Source: an uncultured Granulosicoccaceae bacterium
GTDB taxonomy: Bacteria; Pseudomonadota; Gammaproteobacteria; Granulosicoccales; Granulosicoccaceae
Direction: 5' to 3'
DNA: 64,000 bases
NCBI GenBank assembly: GCA_938041955.1
Contig: CALISD010000071.1
Coordinates: 62,001-126,000, forward strand
The translations under genes and the position numbers were made by a program. Shown here piece after piece: positions 1 through 8,326 of the stretch; position 1 is the first letter of the stretch, and each line of letters opens with the position of its first letter. Below the pieces are notes generated by a model. The model searched no databases and was not told the DNA's origin. It worked only from the letters and a program-made list of their open reading frames with translations.

Positions 1-97
1 GAACTTCACCTGTTTTCTCGGTACCGATCTCCGCTATATTCTTAGCGTTAACGTTTAAATCAGCAAAATCGTATTTTCTAGCAGCAGAGGTCGTCAT
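1..97 (-). CDS. Partial CDS, unknown function, cut by the window edge
   Basis: An ATG at 97 (minus strand) opens a frame of 32 codons without a stop that runs off the window at position 1. The N-terminus reads MTTSAARKYDFADLNVNAKN. It lies 70 bases downstream of the sulfotransferase-like gene on the same strand, so it is probably the next gene of the polysaccharide operon. No clear Shine-Dalgarno precedes it, and too little protein is visible to name a family. The call rests on the open frame and operon context only. Confidence 0.45.
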   Translation of the reverse strand, partial: MTTSAARKYDFADLNVNAKNIAEIGTEKTGEV

Positions 98-167
98 ATA
101 TGCAGTCCAATAAGTATATTATCAATGTGAATTCGGTTGTAGGTATAGACCTTGGTAAGCTCTCTGT

Positions 168-956
168 TTAACCAACAGAAGCTAACTCAGGAACCCGAAG
201 CTTTCGTAATTTACCTACTCCATACCAGAACAGGTCATAGTCCATTGCGTTTTTTTCTTCAAACTCAATCAAAATAGAGCGAGGCAAACTAGTTTGGATT
301 TTCTTAAGCTCCTCTTTCCAATCCGAGATAGCTTTCGTTCTATTGTCATGAGCCTTTCCAATTTTAAAACCCGGGAAGGACCCACCAACAAAAGCCTCGA
401 GCAGTCGACAAGTGTCATCAAAGTACTCCACCACCCCAACCACCGGCATTTCGTCTACACGAGATTTTACTAACTCCAAATCTACCAACTTACCGCTAGC
501 CTCCCCTCTACTAACATCAGGAATCGACAAAAGTGTTGTCTGATAATTCCTAGACTCTATATTTACCGCATTATTCATAGACCACTCCAACCACTCTGGG
601 AAATCGAGTTTCTGAGCATATTCTTTACCTGGTTTATCATCGGGTCGAATTCTTTCGTATCGATAAACAGACCCTGCTCGTAAGAGCGGATGACGCACAC
701 AAACCAGAGGAAGAATCTTATATTTCTTCGATCGATGAACAGTCGGTGTCATTCTATGTGAAGAGAAAGCAACATAATCCCCTCCGCTTTCAATTACCGA
801 ATCAATTAGATCTTCGTTGAATTCGGCGCTGTCTTTATATCTCGGATCTTTATCAAGCTCCAACAGGGATGTTTTTCCAAACGAATTCCGAATAGCGTTA
901 TCAATTGTGGATCCCGCATTCTTATAAATATGATAATGCACTAAATAACTTTTCAT
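168..956 (-). CDS. Sulfotransferase-family protein (polysaccharide locus, copy 1)
   Basis: A 262-residue protein resembling cytosolic or Golgi-type sulfotransferases. The N-terminus carries HYHIYKNAGSTI, matching the 5'-phosphosulfate-binding loop of PAPS-dependent enzymes. About 90 residues further in, VRHPLLRAGSVYRYER matches the 3'-phosphate-binding motif (R-x-P-x6-S). It would be expected to transfer sulfate from PAPS to a sugar hydroxyl. A GTG at 959 lies directly before the ATG at 956; I take the ATG. It follows a glycosyltransferase by 22 bases. A clear paralogue (HYHLFKNAGSSI) lies at 19290-20084 in the second polysaccharide block. No transmembrane segment is visible. The substrate is unknown. 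Confidence 0.7.
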   Translation of the reverse strand: MKSYLVHYHIYKNAGSTIDNAIRNSFGKTSLLELDKDPRYKDSAEFNEDLIDSVIESGGDYVAFSSHRMTPTVHRSKKYKILPLVCVRHPLLRAGSVYRYERIRPDDKPGKEYAQKLDFPEWLEWSMNNAVNIESRNYQTTLLSIPDVSRGEASGKLVDLELVKSRVDEMPVVGVVEYFDDTCRLLEAFVGGSFPGFKIGKAHDNRTKAISDWKEELKKIQTSLPRSILIEFEEKNAMDYDLFWYGVGKLRKLRVPELASVG

Positions 957-978
957 CACGCCTATCTCATCGGGCTAT

Positions 979-2694
979 CTAAGCCGCATCAACTATAAAT
1001 TGGGATTTCGCAAGATCAGCATTAAGATTTTCGCCGTCCAATTTTAAATCGGTCGCACAACCAATTAACGTATTCTCCAAATATACAATCCCTACTCTAC
1101 TGCTATCCATAAAATGATTTCCAGACATCCCTACAAACAAGGAAGCCCTCACCCCTTTCATTTTATTTATGGAGTTTATACTCACGTTCAATATGTCTCT
1201 CTGATAAGAATCATTCAACATATCTACCGGGATAATCTGATTCACAAACGCTTTATCAGGTATACTGGTTTCAAATTTCTCAACCTGCTCCAAACCTTGC
1301 AGGCTTAATCCATATATCTTCTGTTGATAGCTCTGCTTCTCTAAAAACAGATTTCTACATGACTTTATTGCATCATGAAATGGATTAGATACAGCCCGTA
1401 AAATATTTGCATCAAGTTCGCTAGCATATATATGGGCAGAACAAGACAACTTTAATTCTTGGTATAGGAAGGCATTTAGCAACCTAACTTCCTCAGTCCC
1501 CCCACACTGACACTTTTTGTTCATATCCCAATCGCTCGACGCTCTCCATCTAAAACAGCAATTGCAAAAAAGAAATTTATCTTCATCTTTGTAAAATTGC
1601 TGAATCGCAGTATCAACCCTTGTCAAAAACGACAACTCTTGGGCAATCCAGTCTTCATATTGCTCTACTGATTTAAACTGAGCCATATACATCCAATGGC
1701 TTCTTTCTAAAGGAGCAATGTCACCCTGTTCGGCAATAGACTGCGGAGTATGTTCATTGTCCTTCTCTGCGCTATTCCAGAAAAATGAATAGCCTTGCTC
1801 CAGATGAGTCTCGTGCATATTGCTTTCGACAGTCTGTGTCCAGTTATCAAGTAACTCACCATAGACTTGCTTATTTTTTCTAGTTAGATATTGGCAGTGC
1901 CTGGAGACCACCGGAGAATCTTTGCTCATGTTAGCTCCGCTAAAGTGCAGAAACCTCAATGGCTCACCGTTGACTAAAACCGAATCATCAGATTCCCGAA
2001 CTAATGTTCTGGAGAACAGATTCCAGTATGCAATGTTATATCCTGGATGACGTAAAATACCGGATTGCTTAAAAAATGACGGAAATAGATCACCATATTT
2101 CTGATCCACAAACAATCCATTCGGATAATCAATAACACAATGCTCTTTCAACTCATCAGCCCACCAACAAACAATTTCTTCATTGTCGGCTGAGTTTTTA
2201 ATTCCCACAAATCCAAAATTATAAGCGCCATACCGAAGTAACGAACGATCCGAAAGATCGCTATAACCCATCGGTTCTGTCATATGTGGAGTCAGAACAC
2301 AATCAGACCCCGAATTGAATAGATCTTCAACTTCAATTAGCCTGCTCTGTACCCATGTATCCGGATCCATGTAGACAACACCGGTACCCCTCTTAAATTT
2401 CTCAAACAAATAGAGAAAACAAAACGGTTTAATAGATGTATTAAATTCAGTAATATTGTATTTGAACATCATGTCACGATAAACACTACCACCATGCTCT
2501 TCCAGTGTAACAATATTCAGTTCGCTCAGCCCCTCCTCAGGGCCAAGCAACCTGTCTGCTAAAAAGACATACGCCTCACTATCCGGATGATGATCCTTTA
2601 CAGACTGCACAAATGTTTTTGCATAGCCCAAAAGATTCTTCGAACAAATAGTGAAAAATACTGGAGCAGAATTTTTTGTCTCGCGCTTGCTCAT
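979..2694 (-). CDS. Glycosyltransferase with DxD motif and C-terminal Cys-rich segment
   Basis: A 571-residue protein. The N-terminal 250 residues look like a GT-A nucleotide-sugar transferase: a beta strand with FTICSKNLLGYAKT at the start and a DPD metal-binding motif at residues 110-112 (YMDPDTW). This matches a GT8-like family of unknown donor. The C-terminal half is unusual. Residues 377-397 hold five cysteines (C377, C379, C380, C395, C397) around an aromatic stretch, like a degenerate zinc ribbon, followed by about 170 residues I do not recognise. It sits 5 bases downstream of a methyltransferase gene, so translation is likely coupled. Cytoplasmic; no signal peptide. Confidence 0.65.
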   Translation of the reverse strand: MSKRETKNSAPVFFTICSKNLLGYAKTFVQSVKDHHPDSEAYVFLADRLLGPEEGLSELNIVTLEEHGGSVYRDMMFKYNITEFNTSIKPFCFLYLFEKFKRGTGVVYMDPDTWVQSRLIEVEDLFNSGSDCVLTPHMTEPMGYSDLSDRSLLRYGAYNFGFVGIKNSADNEEIVCWWADELKEHCVIDYPNGLFVDQKYGDLFPSFFKQSGILRHPGYNIAYWNLFSRTLVRESDDSVLVNGEPLRFLHFSGANMSKDSPVVSRHCQYLTRKNKQVYGELLDNWTQTVESNMHETHLEQGYSFFWNSAEKDNEHTPQSIAEQGDIAPLERSHWMYMAQFKSVEQYEDWIAQELSFLTRVDTAIQQFYKDEDKFLFCNCCFRWRASSDWDMNKKCQCGGTEEVRLLNAFLYQELKLSCSAHIYASELDANILRAVSNPFHDAIKSCRNLFLEKQSYQQKIYGLSLQGLEQVEKFETSIPDKAFVNQIIPVDMLNDSYQRDILNVSINSINKMKGVRASLFVGMSGNHFMDSSRVGIVYLENTLIGCATDLKLDGENLNADLAKSQFIVDAA

Positions 2695-2699
2695 TGCAG

Positions 2700-3467
2700 C
2701 TAGAGATCCTTCTTATAAATCAACAGACTACGTTTCATACCCGTGCCCTTCAAAAGATTGACCTCGATATCTCTGCAGTGACTTACCTTGCTCAAACCAC
2801 ACTCTTTAAACATGTAGTCGAGTGTCGGTATACTTAGGGCCCAGATATTACTACTATCGTTATTTATGCCAGCAAGGAACTGGCAATCATACTCTCCCGA
2901 ACCTTCATAAGTTATTGTCTCAAGGAATAGATGCCCACCATCATTTAGTGAGTCGGATGCATTCTTTATCGCTGTACTAACGTCTGTAAGATGATACAAA
3001 GTGCCTAAGTGAAGAATCAAATCGTACTTTTTCTCACGCTTGTAAGTAATTGCATTGTCGATCGTGTAGTTAACAGACAGGTCCAGAAACTCGCTGATCT
3101 TACGCGCACGTGTCAGAGCACTACCCAGAACGTCGATTGCATCTACTTTACATTTTAGATATTTAGAAAAGAAAATTGAATGATAGCCTTCGTTGAAACC
3201 TATATCTAATACAGAACTACCTTTAAACTGCTCTAGATCAATGAAACGGGAGAATATTCGAAGCTTACCCAATGGAAGCCTATTAAACATAAAATCGCGT
3301 CTTGCAAAATCTGTTGTTTTTGTACCGTTTGAAAACTCTATCACCACACGCCATGGCTCTAGGTCTTTACAGAATTGATCTGTAATTTCTCTTGGTTTAT
3401 CGGTCTGAATTTCGAGAATGCCTTTCTCTAGTAACGCATCGATCTCTGTTTTCTCTTTAGTGGTCAC
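2700..3467 (-). CDS. Class I SAM-dependent methyltransferase
   Basis: A 255-residue protein with a Rossmann-type SAM-binding motif I, VLDIGFNEGYHS (about residues 86-97), an acidic residue ending strand 2 (VDAID) and a motif around LILHLGTLYHL. The fold and spacing resemble the CmoB/methyltransferase-11 type. In this setting it more probably methylates a sugar or lipid-linked glycan than tRNA, which is inference from its neighbours. It lies between a TPR-glycosyltransferase (15 bases upstream) and a DxD glycosyltransferase, in the same orientation and with operon-like spacing. Confidence 0.7.
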   Translation of the reverse strand: MTTKEKTEIDALLEKGILEIQTDKPREITDQFCKDLEPWRVVIEFSNGTKTTDFARRDFMFNRLPLGKLRIFSRFIDLEQFKGSSVLDIGFNEGYHSIFFSKYLKCKVDAIDVLGSALTRARKISEFLDLSVNYTIDNAITYKREKKYDLILHLGTLYHLTDVSTAIKNASDSLNDGGHLFLETITYEGSGEYDCQFLAGINNDSSNIWALSIPTLDYMFKECGLSKVSHCRDIEVNLLKGTGMKRSLLIYKKDL

Positions 3468-3482
3468 TTTTCTTTCTCTCAG

Positions 3483-5279
3483 TTAGGCGGCTATATTTTT
3501 TAAAAGACTATTATTCATTAGAAGGTTATCTGTTTTATCCACAAGTTCGCCCCCTACAGTTATTTCTGAGTAGTTTTTGTAGGCGTGAGTATGGCCATTT
3601 TCAGATAAACCGTTCCAAAACTCCTCATCATGCAATATCTTCTCAATATGACTTTTCCATTCCTGGACCGTATTACAGACCAAAACATCTGTGCCATCGG
3701 TTAAACTCATGCCCTCAACACCTACTGATGTCGATAAACACGGCACACCATGTGCCAAGCTTGTAGCAATTTTTCCTTTCTGCCCTGCACCAATACGTAA
3801 AGGAACAACAGTGCATTTAATTTGTGACAAAAACTGCTCAATACTTTGCACGAAGCCAGCTACCAAAACATTGTTTATGCCATGATATTGTTCTTTCCAA
3901 CGAGATGGCGCATTCGGACCAACTATAATTAATTTTTCTTCAGGGAATTGGTGATGTATCTCCGGCCACACCTGCTGACAAAAGTAGTCAACAGCATCAA
4001 TATTTGGTAAATGGTTATAGCTTCCAATAAACGCTATATTGCTCCGTCCTGAGAATTCTTCTATTTGTTCTGGAAAATCAACAATGATCGGTATTTGCCA
4101 AATATTTCCATAAATGCCTTGAGAATCCAAAAGCTTTTGCTCTGCATCAGAAATAACAATCGTGGCATCAGCGTTTCTGATTAAATATGCTTCTCTTCGC
4201 TTAAGACGCTTCGCTTCAAGCAACATATTCATATGACCTTCGGTCTCATAGTGACGTTCTGTCCGAATATAGTGAAGATCCACAGTATTAAAAATGATGG
4301 GTTTTTCGACACATTGACGTCGCACTGCCTCAAAGTAATGGCCACCTGGCTCAACTCTAGTGAGCATGAAAACGTCTATCTCCGGTTCAACAAATCTAAT
4401 CAATTCGTCCGCATCAGGGAAATAACAGCCGTCAAGATACCTAACGCCAATCTCTAGCAACCTGAGTACATACTTCTGTTCACAATCCGCTTGACCAGAA
4501 TAGAACCAAACGGAGTAACCATTTGCCACTAGAGAACGCAGAAAGCCCTGCATCAATACAGAACCGGCATCCTGATCATACCGTGGTACGCAACTATCAA
4601 CGATTAGAATACTCTTAGTTGCAACAGGTAGCTCTATAGCAGAATTATTTGCTCGCTTTGATGATGCGTGGGAGGTGTCCTTGTAAGACAAATTAACACA
4701 ATCTACAAAATGCCCGAGGCTTCCAGTACTAACAAAATATTTTAGTAGAGAGTAAAACTTCTCAAAATCATGATCGCACAACTCTAAAGCCTGATTGAAA
4801 TGTTCTTGAGCTTTCTCCCCCTGTTTCGAGTAAAAATACGACTCGCCAATATTTTTTTGATACCAGAATGTTTCTTCTATTGAAGGAGATCGCTGTACAG
4901 CATTTTCGTACAAGTCCACCGCCAACTCGGGTTGGCCATCAAGCAAACAATACTCGCCCAGCTTAACTGCCACAGAAACGGACTGCTGAACTGGAACCTC
5001 TCGGAGAATTCGAATTGCGCTTTTTATTTTTCCTTGATCCTTTAATCCGTCAGTTAGCTCTAGCAACTGAACTTGTTCTATCTCGGATTCTTTCAACTGT
5101 TCAATTGAGTTTCCAAATTCCTGGGAGTCAACATCGCTATTGATTAGTATCTGTATGCTGTCCATAGAGTGCTTTATTATTTCGATAGCGGGATTGGTAG
5201 ATGCAGACCGAACAGTGGAATCAGAACTCTTAGTGAGGTTCTTCAGCGATGAATCTTGTTGCTCTTGGTTAGGTTCCAT
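3483..5279 (-). CDS. TPR domain fused to GT4-type glycosyltransferase
   Basis: A 598-residue protein, first gene of the visible minus-strand polysaccharide operon. Residues about 60-200 are helical repeats of TPR type (phrases such as AVKLGEYCLLDGQPELAVDLYENAV). The C-terminal 370 residues are a GT-B glycosyltransferase of family 4: FIGSYNHLPNIDAV begins the second Rossmann domain, followed by VPLRIGAGQKGKIATSLAHG, the donor-binding region with a conserved glycine-rich loop, and GVEG. The C-terminal domain is related to the C-terminal half of the 943-residue protein at 20081-22912 (GGYGHRPNVEAV; SPLLSGAGLKGKV). Cytoplasmic. Donor and acceptor sugars cannot be read from the sequence. Confidence 0.75.
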   Translation of the reverse strand: MEPNQEQQDSSLKNLTKSSDSTVRSASTNPAIEIIKHSMDSIQILINSDVDSQEFGNSIEQLKESEIEQVQLLELTDGLKDQGKIKSAIRILREVPVQQSVSVAVKLGEYCLLDGQPELAVDLYENAVQRSPSIEETFWYQKNIGESYFYSKQGEKAQEHFNQALELCDHDFEKFYSLLKYFVSTGSLGHFVDCVNLSYKDTSHASSKRANNSAIELPVATKSILIVDSCVPRYDQDAGSVLMQGFLRSLVANGYSVWFYSGQADCEQKYVLRLLEIGVRYLDGCYFPDADELIRFVEPEIDVFMLTRVEPGGHYFEAVRRQCVEKPIIFNTVDLHYIRTERHYETEGHMNMLLEAKRLKRREAYLIRNADATIVISDAEQKLLDSQGIYGNIWQIPIIVDFPEQIEEFSGRSNIAFIGSYNHLPNIDAVDYFCQQVWPEIHHQFPEEKLIIVGPNAPSRWKEQYHGINNVLVAGFVQSIEQFLSQIKCTVVPLRIGAGQKGKIATSLAHGVPCLSTSVGVEGMSLTDGTDVLVCNTVQEWKSHIEKILHDEEFWNGLSENGHTHAYKNYSEITVGGELVDKTDNLLMNNSLLKNIAA

Positions 5280-6003
5280 TCGATTTTTGCCTCAATAGGT
5301 CTTGACAAAGAGAAGACATGGGTGCTGACAAAGAAGCCTGCATCTTATTACCATCTCTCCCCAGGCTCCGAATGTCCTGTTTTCTTATTTGTTCTTTCAC
5401 TTTGTATAATATTTCCGCACCAAATATATAAAAACCAGGCGTGATTTTTTTACTCACTTAAAAACCTGCCCCGTTATTCATTACGATCCCGTATTTCATA
5501 TCGCCAAATCTTTGTCACGGTCCTGGTAGCTACACATCACAATTGACTCCATCCTCTCGCGAACAATCAGAAGTGGACTGAAGCAAATCATGCATCTGTT
5601 CAATAAAGTAAAGAAGCGAATCGTTATCCATTGTTGGCACAACTCAAAGCAATCAATATCTTTAACCTTTTCAACCATCACTTTCCTGAACTGTATTACT
5701 TCTTTGATATGAACCAGGGGTGTAAATCACTCGATAAAATCTTCAATGAAAATGGAAACATCCTCAACAACATCGGTTTTACAATCGCCCTCACTGCACT
5801 ACTCCAATGCGGTATGCCTAACAGAGTGGTGTTTTGACTTCGCAAGTGATGTACCAAAATCAGCAATGCATTAACCCTGAACTACGCTCACACACGAGAT
5901 CAATAGAAGTCAATCGATTGGCGATAACTGAGTTGTTTATTTTGCCTGTTTCTTGCATTTTCGACACACCATATAAAGTCATAACGTCGAGTGCAGGATC
6001 CAG
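5280..6003. other. Divergent intergenic region, 724 bp
   Basis: Separates the minus-strand polysaccharide operon from the plus-strand exported-protein cluster, so promoters for both must lie here. It is AT-rich with several short frames on both strands; none has a recognisable protein or a good ribosome-binding site. AGGATCCAG directly before the ATG at 6004 is a usable Shine-Dalgarno for the downstream gene. I could not place convincing -35/-10 pairs with correct spacing. Confidence 0.5.
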
Positions 6004-8202
6004 ATGATTAATTGTGTAGTGCAACGTCTATGCGTATTGGTTTTCGCTTTATCAAGTTTTATAGTTAGCGCTGATACCATACAAATTCCTCTAAGCGGTA
6101 CCGGTGAGGTTCCATCAACCACCGATATGGTCGTTAACCCCGCATTGCTCGAAAACGGTGAGGTAGAGGTTGGTGCGCAAAGAGTTCAGGAGTTCGCCAT
6201 CAGTCATACCGGTGGCGCTGACGCGGCAGCTATTGAAATATGGTCAATTGAGGTTGGCGGGCAGGATTCGTACGACTTCACATCTGACTACGCTGGTTAC
6301 AACATTCTGGAAACCGGCCAGACAGTCAATTTTGGCGTCACGTTTAGTCCAGTGACTCTGGGTTATAAAAAAGCGTTTTTAAAAATTGAACATTCCGGTG
6401 AGAATTCTCCGCATCTGGTGCTGCTTACCGGTATCGGCATAGATGTGCCTTCGAGTGAATTGAAATTCTCAGACAATGATCTGAATTTCGGCAACGCCGA
6501 GACCGACAAAAACTCGACTAAAACCCTCACGCTTACCAATGGCGGTGGCAATGGTTACCCAGCCATTAACATCTTCAATGCGACCATTGTCGGCGACACA
6601 GCAGATGCCTATACCACTGACTTCGGCAACACCATCACTTTGAATCCAGGTCAGTCAGCGAAGATCATCACTACAATGAATTCTTCAATTGCTGGTCAAA
6701 AAAATGCCGTTCTCAATGTCGAACACGATGGCTCGAACCCGACTTTACGGGTGACGTTGAAGGGTACCGTCAGCCTTCCCCCTGAACCGGAACCCGAACC
6801 CATAACTAATAATGATAATCAGACGGACCCAACGCCTCCGCCAACTACTGTCACATTAACAACGCCCGATTTTCATACAACCAAACTTGGCAACGCGAAC
6901 CCCAAGAACCCTACTTCACTTCAGTTTGGGCCGGACGGTAATCTTTATGTCTCTGAAAGAGACGGTTTTATTTATCAGTATCAGGTAGCACGAACGAATA
7001 CCAACACTTATAAAGTAACCAAGACAGATAAAATTGGATTGATACAGCAAATAAAAAATCACAATGACAATGGCCAGGTAAATGCCAATGTTAAGGGAAG
7101 GCTGGTGACTGGTATTTTGGTTGCGGGCAATGCAAACAATCCAGAGATTTATGTGGCGTCAGCTGATCCACGTATGGGAGCCGGCCCGTCCGGCAACGAC
7201 TCAAATCTTGACACCAATTCCGTAATCCTTTCAAGACTGACGAAGAACGGAAACAACTGGGTCAAAAAGGATTTGGTCAGAGGCCTGCCACGCTCAGAAG
7301 AGAACCATCAAGGTAACGGAATGCAACTAAGCGGTGACGGTAAAACGCTTTATATTGCGATGGGTGGCCATACCAACATGGGTGTTCCGTCAAACAATTT
7401 TGCTCGAATACCGGAATACGCTCTAAGTGCAGCCATTGTTGAAATTAACCTGGCACAAATCGGTAACGGCACCTACGACCTCCCTACTCTGGATGATGAA
7501 GATCGACCAGGCGCTAATGACAATAACGATCCGTTCGGTGGCAACAACGGAAAGAACATGGCTATTCTTAACCCCAATGGCCCCGTCCAAATCTATGCTC
7601 CCGGCTTCCGCAACGCATATGATCTGGTGATCACTGACAACGGACGCATGTATACCGTAGACAATGGTCCGAATGCAGGCTGGGGCGACAAGCCCGGAGG
7701 CAACTGCCTGGGCAACTATGCGGACGGCGGCTCTACCTATGGTGACAACCTGCACTTTGTAAAGAACAAGGGCTACTACGGTGGTCACCCGAATCCGACT
7801 CGCGGCAGTAAAAATAACAAATTCAATGACAGCAATCCGCAATCACCCATTAATGGCGCCGCGAATCCGGTTGAGTGCCAGTTCAAAATTCCCGGGCAGC
7901 AGGACAACGCCCTGCATGTCTTTAAATCATCCACCAATGGATTGACGGAATACACCGCCAGCAACTTCGGTGGTGCAATGAAAGGCGATCTTCTGACTGC
8001 CAGTTTTAATAAATCGGTCTATCGTGTGCAACTCAATGGCACCGGTACGAAAATAATTGGACTGGACAAGTTTTTTACCAACCTGGGCACTCCGCTCGAT
8101 GTCACCGCACAAGCGGACAACGCTGTGTTCCCGGGCACTGTTTGGGTCGCTGATTACGCGCAAAACGGGATCCACGTATTTGAACCAAAAGACTACCAGT
8201 AG
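6004..8202 (+). CDS. Exported choice-of-anchor-D / sorbosone-dehydrogenase-like beta-propeller protein
   Basis: A 732-residue protein with a signal peptide (about residues 1-23, ending FIVSADT). Two ASH-type (choice-of-anchor D) beta-sandwich repeats follow at about 40-150 and 155-255; LKFSDNDLNFGNAETDKN is typical. A Pro-Glu linker (PPEPEPEP) leads to a C-terminal propeller at about 285-730 with LQFGPDGNLYVSERDG and GFRNAYDLVITDNGRMYTVD, as in soluble glucose/sorbosone dehydrogenases and NHL-type propellers. Known relatives use PQQ to oxidise sugars in the periplasm or outside the cell; PQQ use here is inference. The next gene encodes a multihaem lipoprotein, a plausible electron acceptor. 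The Shine-Dalgarno AGGA lies 6 bases before the ATG. Confidence 0.7.
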   Translation: MINCVVQRLCVLVFALSSFIVSADTIQIPLSGTGEVPSTTDMVVNPALLENGEVEVGAQRVQEFAISHTGGADAAAIEIWSIEVGGQDSYDFTSDYAGYNILETGQTVNFGVTFSPVTLGYKKAFLKIEHSGENSPHLVLLTGIGIDVPSSELKFSDNDLNFGNAETDKNSTKTLTLTNGGGNGYPAINIFNATIVGDTADAYTTDFGNTITLNPGQSAKIITTMNSSIAGQKNAVLNVEHDGSNPTLRVTLKGTVSLPPEPEPEPITNNDNQTDPTPPPTTVTLTTPDFHTTKLGNANPKNPTSLQFGPDGNLYVSERDGFIYQYQVARTNTNTYKVTKTDKIGLIQQIKNHNDNGQVNANVKGRLVTGILVAGNANNPEIYVASADPRMGAGPSGNDSNLDTNSVILSRLTKNGNNWVKKDLVRGLPRSEENHQGNGMQLSGDGKTLYIAMGGHTNMGVPSNNFARIPEYALSAAIVEINLAQIGNGTYDLPTLDDEDRPGANDNNDPFGGNNGKNMAILNPNGPVQIYAPGFRNAYDLVITDNGRMYTVDNGPNAGWGDKPGGNCLGNYADGGSTYGDNLHFVKNKGYYGGHPNPTRGSKNNKFNDSNPQSPINGAANPVECQFKIPGQQDNALHVFKSSTNGLTEYTASNFGGAMKGDLLTASFNKSVYRVQLNGTGTKIIGLDKFFTNLGTPLDVTAQADNAVFPGTVWVADYAQNGIHVFEPKDYQ

Positions 8203-8296
8203 CGAGGTTCGATATTGCGCCGATACCGCTGCGCTTGCTCTTAAGATCCCCGATTACCTGCCGTTATCCTTCTGGATAAGCCCCTTTTGCTCTACA

Positions 8297-8314
8297 CCGC
8301 ACATTTGTGTGCGG
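8297..8314 (+). promoter_or_regulatory. Hairpin in the leader of the pentaheme lipoprotein gene
   Basis: CCGCACA-TTTG-TGTGCGG is a perfect 7-bp stem with a 4-base loop, ending 12 bases before the ATG at 8327. It has no T-run, so it is not a typical terminator. It sits where the ribosome would bind and could affect translation or processing of a transcript shared with the upstream gene. The function is inference. Confidence 0.4.
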
Positions 8315-8326
8315 CGGTGATTAAAT

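Noticed and set aside
5631-5837. 68-residue plus-strand frame in the divergent intergenic region
   Set aside because: No good ribosome-binding site, no recognisable motif, and composition like the surrounding non-coding DNA; could at most be a decayed gene.
7423-7842. 139-residue minus-strand frame inside the propeller protein gene
   Set aside because: Lies entirely within a well-supported gene on the other strand; a codon-bias shadow.
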